Shown here: positions 50,501 through 61,600 of the stretch, one piece after another
Layout of the letters: every line of letters begins with the position of its first letter
Position numbering within the stretch: position 1 is the stretch's first letter
Assembly (NCBI RefSeq): GCF_029407905.1
Contig: NW_026577925.1
Location: 1,324,747 to 1,388,746, forward strand
DNA from: Bubalus kerabau
Taxonomy: Eukaryota; Chordata; Mammalia; Artiodactyla; Bovidae
Direction: 5' to 3'
Length of the DNA stretch: 64,000 nt
The notes under the pieces: generated by a model
Seen by the model: the letters and a program-made list of their open reading frames with translations, nothing else
The model's database searches: none
What the model was told of the DNA's origin: nothing
Translations under genes and position numbers: made by a program

Positions 50501-51580
50501 TACGGGCATCGGGTTCTTATTAATAGCTGACCGGGAAATGGGGTCTTTCCGCATGTGGCACCACCCACGAGGCTACATCTCCAATTTCCTCGTGAGACCG
50601 GCCTCCTCCTGATGTGCGCTGGGAAGATCGGTAACCCCTTCCACACAAAGCAGGAGAATCGACACTCCTGTTGCAATCAGGAGGGGAGAAGGGGCTCAAA
50701 TGATGTGGTGCGGGGAACATGGGTGTTACCCTCGAGTGAGGCCTGTATGTTGGGGAACTTTAGGGGTGCCATCATGGGTGCCAAGTACCGTTTTGCACTT
50801 CAGTAGGAACGTGGGACTTCTTTTGAGACGCTGTGGCGGGCAAGGGCCTCATGCTGCGAAGACGATGGAACCACGTGGTTTTTCTCGAGTTGCGGCGGGA
50901 TTCTCGAGTTACGACGTGGATTTCAGGCTTGCTCTTGTGTTGGCCCTGGGAAGCCCAAACTTCCCTTCGAGTTGCGAGGGAAAGCTGGATGTTGTGCTCG
51001 AATCACTGCAAGGCCAAAGAGACCTCATCTAGGCGTGTGTCCAGGACCTAATAGTCCTCTCAAGGGAAGACAAGGATCTCGGGATTGCACTCCAGACTCC
51101 CCCGGGGAGTCAGGCCTCGCCTCGAGGGGAAGCAAAGGACTGCGCTCTCCTCTCGAGCCCGGACGCGGATCTCTTGGAGCCCACTGAGTCGCCTCAAGGG
51201 AGTCCAGCCTACTCTTCAGTTTGGAGAGAGGACTCGGGATTGCTCTCCAGGCCAGGCAGGAAAAGAAGGCCCTCAGCTCGCGAGGACGGGGGCGTCTCAG
51301 GGGTTTCCCCGAGCTGCGGCGCCCATGGGGGTTTTTTCCCGAGGCACGACGAGGATCTCAGGGAGCCTCTCGTGCGGCGCCAGGGAAGCCAGGTCTGCAT
51401 GCGCGAGGCGAGGGGGAGCGCATCATTGCTCTCTAGTCCAGAAGGGGACAAGGGCCTCAAGACACTTTGAAGAAGGACTATAGAGGTCTTTCTCGAGTGG
51501 CGGCGGGAAACCCTCATTTCCCTCGACTTCTGCCGGGGACCTGAGGGAACTTCCCAGGGTGCCTCTGAGAGGCGAGGGAT
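44570..51580. repeat. Higher-order repeat of five satellite monomers, copy 3 (slightly incomplete)
   Basis: Landmarks at 45319, 46840, 48244, 49649 and 51040 give 1521, 1404, 1405 and 1391 bp. Identity to copy 2 breaks at about 51580, roughly 110 bp short of a full period, where type B monomers take over. A 1-bp deletion at about 49919 (GCGGCGCAGTG for GCGGCGCCAGTG) is private to this copy. Confidence 0.9.
46393..46632. repeat. 120-bp internal tandem duplication in higher-order repeat copy 3
   Basis: Same structure, with the GGAGTGGGACCGG variant as in copy 2, so copies 2 and 3 are closer to each other here than to copy 1. Confidence 0.85.
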
Positions 51581-54500
51581 GCTGTGGAGATAGCGAGGCC
51601 TCTCGGGACTCCGTTGGGGTTGGCGCAACGGAAGAGGTCCTCACCTCGAGGGGAGGCAGGAATCTCAGGCTTCCTCTGCGTTTCGGACTCCGACCGCAGG
51701 GTCCCTGAAGAGTTGGGACAGGAGAGTCGGGCCAAGTCTTGTCTGAGGAAGGGAACCCCGCTGGCCTCTCGAGTTGCTCAGGGGGTCTCAGGCCCCTCGT
51801 CGAGCTGTGTGTGGAACCCGCGGGTCTTTGCGGACGATGCACGGGGGTGGCAGTGCCCCTTCGTGTTGTGCCTTCACCCACAGGGTTGCCTTCGAAGAGG
51901 GGTCCGGGCTCGGGTCCTTCTCAAGGGCGGACCGGGGAATCGGGGGCGTTCGGCATGTGGCCCCACCCACGTGGCTCGTCTCGAATTTCCTCGTGAGACC
52001 GGCCTCATCCTGAGGTGCGCCGGGAAGGCCGGGGACCCCTTCCAGACCACGCAGGGGAATCGCCTCTCCTGTCGCGATCAGGAGGGGAGAAGGGGCTCAG
52101 AGGAAGCGGTGCCGGGACCCTCGGTGTTCCCCTCGGGGGACCCCGGCGTGTCGGGGGACTTTTGGGGTTCGCAGGAAGGCTGTCAGGGACCGTTTCGCCC
52201 TTCAGGGCGGAACAGGGGACTTCCCTTGAGACGCCGTGGCGGGCAAGGGCCTCATCTTGCCAAGAGGTTGGAACAACGTGGTTTTTCTCGAGTTGCGCCG
52301 GGAATCTCGAGTTACGACGGGGATCTCAGCCTTCCCCTTGGGTTGGCCCTGGGAAGCCCAATCTTCCCCTCGGGTGGCGAGGGAAAGCTGGGGGTTGCGC
52401 TCGAGTCACTGCAGGGCCGAAGAGACCTCACCTAGGCGTGTGTCCGGGACCTAATATTCCTCTCCAGGGAAGGCAGGGATCTCGGGGTTGCATTCCAGGC
52501 TCCCCCGGGGAGTCAGGCCTCGTCTCGAGGGGAAGCCAAGGACTCCGCTCTCCTCTCGAGTCGCGACGCAGGTCTCTTGGAGCCCCCTGAGCGTCCTCAA
52601 GCGAGTCCAGCCTCCTCTTCCGTTTGGAGTGAGGACCCGGGATTGCTCTCCAGGCCATGCAGGAAAAGAAGGCCCTCAGCTGGCGAGGACGGGGGCGTCT
52701 CAGGGGTTTCCTCGAGTTGCGGCGCCCGTGGAGGTTTTCTCCCGAGGCACGACGAGGACCTCAGGGAGCCTCTCGTGCGGCGCCAGGGAAGTCAGGTCTC
52801 CATGCGCGTGGCGAGGGGTAGCGCGTCCTGGCTCTCGAGTCACGGGAGGGGACTAGGGCCTCGAGACGCGTTGAAGAAGGACTCTCGAGGTCTTTCTCGG
52901 GGGGCGGCGGGAAACCCTCGTTTCCCTCGCCTTCTGCCGGGGACCTTAGGGAACTTGCCAGGGTGCCTCTGAGAGGCGAGGGATCCTGTGGAGGTGGCGG
53001 GGCCCCTCGGGACTCCGCTGGGTCTGGCGCAATGGAAGAGGGCCTCTCCTCGAGGGAAGGCAGGAACCTCAGGCTTCCTCTCCGTTTCGGACTCCGACCG
53101 CAGGGTCCCTGCAGAGTTGGGACAGGAGAGTCAGGCCTCGTCTTGTCTGAGGAAGGGAACCCCGCTGGCCTCTCGAGTTGCTCAGGGGGTCTCAGGCCCC
53201 TCGTCGAGCTGTGTGTGGAACCCGCGGGTCTTTGCGGACGATGCCCGGGGGTGGCAGTGCCCCTTCGTGATGTGCCTTCACCCACAGGGTTGCCTTCGAA
53301 GAGGGGTCCGGGCTCGGGTCCTTCTCAAGGACGGACCGGGGAATCGGGGGCGTTCGGCATGTGGCCCCACCCACGTGGCTCGTCTCGAATTTCCTCGTGA
53401 GACCGGCCTCATCCTGAGGTGCGCCGGGAAGGCCGGGAACCCCTTCCAGACCACGCAGGGGAATCGCCTCTCCTGTCGCGATCAGGAGGGGAGAAGGGGC
53501 TCAGAGGAAGCGGTGCCGGGACCCTCGGTGTTCCCCTCGAGGGAACCCTGCGTGTCGGGGGACTTTTGGGGGTCGCAGGAAGGCTGTCAGTGACCGTTTC
53601 GCACTTCAAGGAGGAACAGGGGACTTCCCTTGAGACGCCGTGGCGTGCAAGGGCCTCATCTTGCCAAGAGGTGGGAACCACGTGGTTTTTCTCGAGTTGC
53701 GGCGGGATTCTCGAGTTACGACGGGGATCTCAGCCTTCCCCTTGGGTTTGCCCTGGGAAGCCCAATCTTCCCCTCGGGTTGCAAGGGAAAGCTGGGGGTT
53801 GCGATTGAGTCACTGCAGGGACGAAGAGACCTCACCTAGGCTTGTGTCCGGGACCTAATATTCCTCTCCAGGGAAGGCAGGGATCTCGGGGTTGCATTCC
53901 AGGCTCCCCCGGGTAGTCAGGCCTCGTCTCGAGGGGAAGCCAAGGACTCCGCTCTCCTCTCGAGTTGCGACGCGGGTCTCTTGGAGCCCCCTGAGCGTCC
54001 TCAAGCGAGTCCAGCCTCCTCTTCCGTTTGGAGTGAGGACCCGAGGTTGCTCTCCAGGCCATGCAGGAAAAGAAGGCCCTCAGCTGGCGAGGACGGGGGC
54101 GTCTCAGGGGTTTCCTCGAGCTGCGGCGCCCGTGGAGGTTTTCTCCCGAGGCACGACGAGGATCTCAGGGAGCCTCTCGTGCGGCGCCAGGGAAGTCAGG
54201 TCTCCATGCGCGTGACGAGGGGTAGCGCGTCCTGGCTCTCGAGTCACGGGAGGGGACTAGGGCCTCGAAACGCATTGAAGAAGGACTCTCGAGGTCTTTC
54301 TCGGGGGGCGGCGGGAAACCCTCGTTTCCCTCGCCTTCTGCCGGGGACCTTAGGGAACTTGCCAGGGTGCCTCTGAGAGGCGAGGGATCCTGTGGAGGTG
54401 GCGGGGCCCCTCGGGACTCCGCTGGGTCTGGCGCAACGGAAGAGGGCCTCTCCTCGAGGGAAGGCAGGAACCTCAGGCTTCCTCTCCGTTTCGGACTCCG

Positions 54501-55451
54501 ACCGCAGGGTCCCTGCAGAGTTGGGACAGGAGAGTCAGGCCTCGTCTTGTCTGAGGAAGGGAACCCCGCTGGCCTCTCGAGTTGCTCAGGGGGTCCCTCG
54601 TCGAGCTGTGTGTGGAACCCGCGGGTCTTTGCAGACGATGCCCGGGGGTGGCAGTGCCCCTTCGTGTTGTGCCTTCACCCACAGGGTTGCCTTCGAAGAG
54701 GGGTCCGGGCTCGGGTCCTTCTCAAGGGCGGACCGGGGAATCGGGGGCGTTCGGCATGTGGCCCCACCCACGTGGCTCGTCTCGAATTTCCTCGTGAGAC
54801 CGGCCTCATCCTGAGGTGCGCCGGGAAGGCCGGGAACCCCTTCCAGACCACGCAGGGGAATCGCCTCTCCTGTCGCGATCAGGAGGGGAGAAGGGGCTCA
54901 CAGGAAGCGGTGCCGGGACCTTCGGTGTTCCCCTCGAGGGAACCCGGCGTGTCGGGGTACTTTTGGGGGTCGCAGGAAGGCTGTCAGGGACCGTTTCGCC
55001 CTTCAGGGCGGAACAGGGGACTTCCCTTGAGACGCCGTGGCGGGCAAGGGCCTCATCTTGCCAAGAGGTGGGAACCACGTGGTTTTTCTCGAGTTGCGGC
55101 GGCATTCTCGAGTTACGACGGGGATCTCAGCCTTCCCCTTGGGTTGGCCCTGGGAAGCCCAATCTACCCCTCGGGTTACGAGGGAAAGCTGGGGGTTGCG
55201 CTCGAGTCACTGCAGGGCCGAAGAGACCTCACCTAGGCGTGTGTCCGGGACCTAATATTCCTCTCCAGGGAAGGCAGGGATCTCGGGGTTGCATTCCAGG
55301 CTCCCCCGGGGAGTCAGGCCTCGTCTCGAGGGGAAGCCAAGGACTCCGCTCTCCTCTCGAGTCGCGACGCGGGTCTCTTGGAGCCCCCTGAGCGGCCTCA
55401 AGGGAGTCCAGCCTCCTCTTCCGTTTGGAGAGAGGACCCGGGATTGCTCTC
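51581..55451. repeat. Satellite block B4: locally amplified type B monomers
   Basis: Landmarks at 52443, 53847 and 55244 give spacings of 1404 and 1397 bp. These successive monomers are nearly identical to each other, unlike neighbours elsewhere. The 7-bp shortfall in the last is a deletion near 54594. CpG density is high, and the longest chance open frame of the array lies here. It ends at about 55452, switching inside a monomer to the 435-bp unit. Confidence 0.8.
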
Positions 55452-55678
55452 CAGGCCATGCAGGAAAAGAAGGCCCTCATCTCGAGATGACGGTGGCGTC
55501 TCGTGGGTTTTCTCGAGCTGCGGCGCCAGTGTGTGGTGTCTCATGAAGTACCACAGGGATTCCAGGGAGCCTCTTGTGTGGCGTCAGGAAAATCCAGTAT
55601 TCCATTCGAGTTGCAAGTTAGAACTGGGGATTGCTCTCCAGTCACTGCAGGGCAAAATAGACCTCATCTACGCTTGTG
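55244..55678. repeat. Shortened satellite monomer, 435 bp (right copy)
   Basis: The same length and the same deletion junction as at 27838-28272, here at about 55583-55597. Its left part is type B from the preceding block, so the crossover joining the two blocks lies upstream of the deletion. Confidence 0.85.
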
Positions 55679-58600
55679 TCCAGGACCTAGTGTTCCACTA
55701 CTGGGCCGACAGGGATCTCAGGGTTGCATTCTCGACTCACCCGGAGAGTCAGGCCTTGTCTTGAGGGGAAAAAAAAAGACTCCGCTCTCCTTTGGAGTCG
55801 CGACGGGTATCTCTTGGAGCCCACTGCGTGGCGTAAAGGGAGTGAAGCCTCCTATGGAGTTTGGAGAGATGACTCGGGATTGTTTTCCTGGCCATGCAGG
55901 AAAAAAGGCCCTCATCTCGCGATGACGGGGGCGTCTCGTGGGTTTTCTCCAGCTGCGGCGCCAGTATCAGATTTCTCACGAGGTACGACGGGGCGCTCAG
56001 AGAGCCTCTCGTGTGGTGCTAGGGACGTCAGGTCTCCATGCGTGTCGTGAAGGGGAGTGAGTGATTGCTCTCGAGTCATAGTAGGCGAATCGGGCCTCAA
56101 GAAGCATTGAAGAAGGACTCTCGAGGTCTTTCTCGGGTTGCGGCAGGGAACCCTGGGTTCCCTCGACTTGTGTCGGTGACCTCAGGCAACTTCTCAGGGT
56201 GCCTCTGAGAAGTCAGGGACACTGTGGATTTGGGAGGGGCCTTTCGTTACTCAACTGGGTTTGGTGCAATCGAAGAGGGCCTCATCTCGAATGGAGGCAG
56301 GAACCTCAGGGGTCCTCTCCATTTCTGACTCGGGTGGCAGAGTACCTGCCGAGTACGGACAAGAGAGTCACGCCTCGTCTTCCGTGGAGGAATGGATCTC
56401 CGCTTGCCTTTCGAGTTGTTCACGTAGTGACAGGCCACTTGTTGAGCTGTGTGTGGAACCTGCGGGTTTTTCCGGACGATGCACAGGGGTGTCAGTGCCC
56501 CTTCGTGTTGTGCCTTCATCCACTGGGTTGCCTTCAAAGAGGTGTCCAGGCATCGGGTTCTTTTCAAGAGCGTACCAGAAAATTGGGGTCTTTCAGCATG
56601 TGGTACCACCCACGAGGCTACGTCTCGAATTTCCTCGGGAGACCGGCCTCATCCTGAGGTTCGCCGGGAAGGTAGGGAACCCTTGCAGACAAAGCAGGGG
56701 AATCGACACACCGGTCGCGATCAGAAGGGGAGAAGGGGCTCAGATGAAGTGGTGCCGGGAACCTCGGTGGTCCCCTTGAGTGAGACCGGTATGTCACGGC
56801 ACTTTTGAGGTCGCATCAAGGGTGCCAAGTACAGTTTCGCACTTCAAGACGGAACGTGGGAATTCTCTGGAGATGCTGTAGCGGGCAAGAGCCTCATATT
56901 GCGATGACGAGGGAAACACGTGGTTTTTCTCGAGTTGCGGCGGGATTCTCGAGTTACGACGGGGAATTCAGGCTTCCTCTTGTGTTGGCCCAGGAAGTCC
57001 AATCTTCCATTCAACTTGTCAGAGAGAGCTGTGGGTTGCTCTCGAGTCACTTCAGGGCAAAGAGTCCTCATCTAGGCTTGGGTCCAGGACGTAGTGTTCC
57101 TCTCCAGGGGCAACAGGGATATCGGGGTCGCATTCCACTCTCACCCGGTGGGTCACGCCTCGTCTCGCGTGGAAGCAAAGGACTCCACTATCCTCTCGAG
57201 TCGCGACGTGTAACTCTTGGAGCCCAATGAGTGGCCTAAAGGGAGTCAAGCGTCCTGTGTAGCTTGGACAGAAGGTTCACGCTTGATCTGCATACCATGC
57301 AGTTAAAGATGGCCCTCCTCTCGTGATGACGGGAGCGTCTCATGGGTTTTCTCGAGCTGCGGCGCCAGTGTGGGGTTTCTCACGAGATATGATGGGGAGC
57401 TCAGGGAGCCTCTCGTGCGGCGCCAGAGAAGTCAGGCCTTCATGCGTGTGGCCAGGCAGATCGCGTCATTGCTCTGGAGTCATGGGAGGGACTAGGGCCT
57501 CAAGAGGCATTTAAGAAGGACTCTCGAGGTCTTTCTTGGGTTGGGGCGGGAAACACTCGTTTCCCTCGACCTCTACTGGGGACCTTAGGGAACTCCCCAG
57601 GTGCCTCTGAGAGGTGAGGGATACTGAGGAGTTAGAGGGGCCTCTCGGGACTCCACTAGGTTTGACGAAATGAAAGAGGGCCTCATCTCGATTGGAGGCA
57701 GGAACCTCAGGCTTCCTCTCCGTTTCTGACTCCGACCGCAGGGTCCCTGCAGAGTTGGGACAGGAGAGTCAGGCCTCGTCTTGTCTGAGTAATGGAACTC
57801 TGCTTGCCTCTCGAGTCGTTCAGTGGGTCTCAGGCCCCTTGTCGAGCTGAGTGTGGAACCTGCAGGTGTTTCCAGAAGATGCACGGGGGTGTCATTGCCC
57901 CTTCATTTGGTGCCTTCCCCCACAGGGTTGCCTTCAAAGAGGTGTCTGGGCATCAGGTTCATTTCAAGAGCGGACCGGGAAATCGGGGTCGTTCGACATG
58001 TGGCACCACCCACGTGGCTCATCTCGAATTTCCTCGTGAGTCCAGCATCATCCTGAGGTGCGCCGGGAAGGCCGGGAACACCTTCCACACAAAGAAGGGG
58101 AATCGACTCTCCTGTCGCGATCAGGAGGGGAGATGGGGCTCAGATGAAGTGGGGCCGGGACTCTAGCTGTTCCACTCGAGGGAACCCGGCGTTTCAGGGA
58201 ACTTAAGGGGTCGCATCAAGGGAGCCAAGTACCGTTTCCCACTTCAGGACTGAACATGGGACTTCCCTGGAGACGCTGTAGCGGGCAAGGGCCTCATCCT
58301 GTGAAGACGTTGGAACCACGTCGTTTTTCTCGAGCTGCGTCTGGATTCTCGAAAACGACGGGGATTTCAGGCTTCCTCTTGGGTTGGCCCTGGGAAGCCC
58401 AATCTTCCCCTGGAGTTGCGAGGGAAAGCTGGGGGTTCTGCTCGAGTCACTACAGGGCCAAAGAGACCTCATCGAGGCGTGTGTCCAGGACCTAATATTC
58501 CTCTCAAGGGAAGACAGAGATCTCGGGTTTCCATTCCAGACTCCCCCGGGGAGTCAGGCCTCGCCTCGAGGGGAAGCAGAGGACTCCACTTTCCTCTCAA

Positions 58601-61600
58601 GTCGCGACACGGATCTCTTGGAGCCCACTGAGTGGACTCAAGGGTGTCGAGCCTCCTCTTCAGTTTGGAGAGAGGACTCGGGATTGCTCTCCAGGTCAGG
58701 CAGGAAAAGAAGGCCCTCATCTCGCGATGACGGGGGCATCTCATGGGTTTCCTCAGGCTGCGGCGCCCGTGGGGGTTTTCTCACGAGGCACGACGAGGAC
58801 CTCAGGGAGCCTCTCGTGCGGCGCAAGGGAACTCATGTCTCCATGCGCATGGCGAGGGGGAGCTGGTCATCACTCTCGAGTCATGGAAAGTGACTAGGGC
58901 CTCAAGACGCGTTGAAGAAGGACTCTCGAGGTCTTTCTCGGGGGGCGGCGGGAAACCCTCGTTTCCCTCGACTTCTGCAGGGGACTATAGGGAACTTACC
59001 AGGGTGCCTCTGAGAGGTGAGGAATGCTGTGGAGTTGGCAGGGCCTCTCGGGACTCTGCTGGGTTCGGCGCAATGGAAGAGGGCCTCATCTCGAGGGGAG
59101 GCAGGAACCTCAGGCTTCCTCTCCGATTCTGACTCCGACTGCACGGTCCCTGCAGTGTTGGGACAGGAGAGTCATGCCTCGTCTTGTCTTAGGAATGGAA
59201 TTCTGCTTGCCTCTCGAGTTGTTCCGGGAGTCTCAGGCCCCTTGTCGAGCTGTGTGTAGACCCTGCGGGTTTTTCCGGATGATGCACGGGGGTGTCAGTG
59301 CCCCTTCGTGTTGTGCCTTCACTCACAGGGTTGCCTTCCAAGAGGTGTCCGGGCATAGGGTTCTTATCAAGAGCGGACCGGAAAATCGGTGTCGTTCGGT
59401 ACGTGGCACCTCACACATGGCTAGTCTCGAATTTCCTCCTGAGACCGGCCTCATCCTGAGGTGCACCAGGAAGGCCGGGAACCCCTTCCAGAGAAAGCAG
59501 GGGAATCGACTCTCCTGTAGCGATCAGGAGGGGAGAAGGGGCTCAGATGAAGTGGTCCCGGACCCTTGGTGTTCCCATCGAGGGAACCCAGCGTGTCGGG
59601 GAACTTTTGCGGTCGCATCAAGGGTGTCAAGTACCGTTTCGCACTTAAGGACAGATCATGGGACTTCCCTGCAGACGCCGGGAATTTCGGTGTTCCCCTG
59701 GAGTGAGACCGGTTTGTTGGGGAACTTTGGGGTCGCATCAAGGGCGCCAAGTAGCATTTCCAACTTTAAGATGGAACGTGGGACTTCTCTTGAGACTCTA
59801 GCTGGCAAGAGCCTCATATTGCGATGAAGGGGGAACCACATGGTTTTTAAGACTTGAGGCTGAATTCTCGAATTACGATGGGAAATTCAGACTTCCTCAT
59901 GTGTTGACCGTGGGAAGACCAATCTTCCATTCAAATTGTGAGGGAGAGATGGAGGTTGCTCTCGATCACTGTAGGGCAAAATAGACCTCACCTAGGCTTG
60001 TGTCTAGGATATAATGTTCCACTCCAGGGGCGACAGGGATCTCGGGGTTGCATTCCAAACTCACCCGGGGAGTCAGGCCTCGTCTCGAGGGAAGCAAAGG
60101 ACTCCGCTCTCCTCTCGAGTCGCACCGGGTATTTCTTGGACCCAACTGAGTGGCATAAAGGGAGTCAATCCTCCTGTGAAGTTTGGAGAGAGGTCCAGGG
60201 ATTTCTCTCCAGGTCAGGCAGGAAAAGAAGGCCCCCATCTCTCCGTGACGGGGGCATCTTGTGGTTTTTCTCGAACTGCGGCGCCACTGTGGGTTTTCTC
60301 ACGAGGTACGATGGGGTACTCAGGGAGCCTCTTGTGTGGTACTAGGGAAGTCAGTTTTCCTGCTTGTGGCGAGGGGAGCGCGTCCTTTCTCTGGAGTCAT
60401 GGTAGGGGAATCGGGCATCAAGAGACGTTGAAAAAGGACTCTCCAAGTCTTTCTCGGGTTACTTCAGGAAACTCTGGGTTCCCTCGACTTGTGTCAGTGA
60501 CCTCAGGTAGCTTCTCAGGGAGCCTCTGAGAATTCAGGGATACTGTGGTGTTGGGAGGGGCCTCTCGGGACACCACTGAGTTTGGTTCAATGGAAGAGGG
60601 CCTCTTCTCTAGTTGAGGCAGGAACCTCAGGGTTCCTCTCCATTTCTGACTCCAATTGCAGGGTCCCTGAAGAGTTGGGCCAGGAGGGTAAGGCCTCGTC
60701 TTGTGTGAAGGAATGCAACTTCACTTGCCTCTCGAGTTGTTCACGGGGTGACAGTCCACATTTGGAGCTGTGAGTGGAATCGGCGGGTTTTTGCAGACGA
60801 TGCATGGGGATGTCAGTGTCCCTTCGTGTTGTGCCTTCATCCACAGGGTTGCCTTCGAAGAGATGTCCGGGCGTCAGTTTCTTATCTAGAGTGGACCGGG
60901 AATTCGGGATCTTTCAACATGTGGCACCAACCATGAGGCTACTTTTTGAATTTCCTCATGAGACCGGCCTCATCCGGAGGTTCGCGGGGAACGTCGGGAA
61001 CCCCTTGCAGACAAAACATGGGAATCGACCCTTCTGTCGCGATCAGGAGGGGTGAAGAGGCTCACAGGAAGTGGTGCCATGAACTTTGGTGTTTCCCTCG
61101 AGTGAGACCGGTATGTCAGGGAACTTTGGGGGTCGCATCAAGGGTGCCAAGTACCGTTTTGTACTTCAGGATGGAACGTGGGACTTCTCTTGATACGCTG
61201 TAGCAGCCAAGGGCCTCATCTTGCGATGACGGGGGAGCCACGTGGTTTTTCTCGAGTTGCGGCGGGATTCTCGAGTTACGACGGGGATTTCAGGCTTCCT
61301 CTTGTGTTGGGCTGGGGAAGTCCAATCATCCATTTGAGTTGCGAGGGAGAGCTGGGGGTTGCGCTCGAGTCATTGCAGGGCAAAGGAGACCTCATCTAGG
61401 CTAGTTTCCAGGACCTAATGTTCCTCTCCAAGGGCCACAGGGATCTCAGGTTTGCATTCCAGACTCACCCAGGGAGTCAGGCCTCGTGTCGAAGGGAAGC
61501 AAAGGACTCCACTCTCCTTTCGAGTTGCGACGGGCACCTCTTGGAGCCCACTTTGTGGCCTAAAGGGAGTCAAGCCTCCTGTGAGGTTTGGAGAGAGGAC

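Noticed and set aside
51584..52435. Open frame of 283 codons; similar long frames at 20650-21465 and 59024-59827
   Set aside because: Same reasoning: they are tied to CpG-rich satellite sequence, show no domain, and have no conserved start or stop among monomers.
54367..55236. Open frame of 289 codons on the plus strand in satellite
   Set aside because: It lies inside tandem satellite monomers, overlaps other open frames in two further phases, and breaks or shifts in neighbouring monomers (for example at the 7-bp deletion). GC-rich, stop-poor repeats give such frames by chance.
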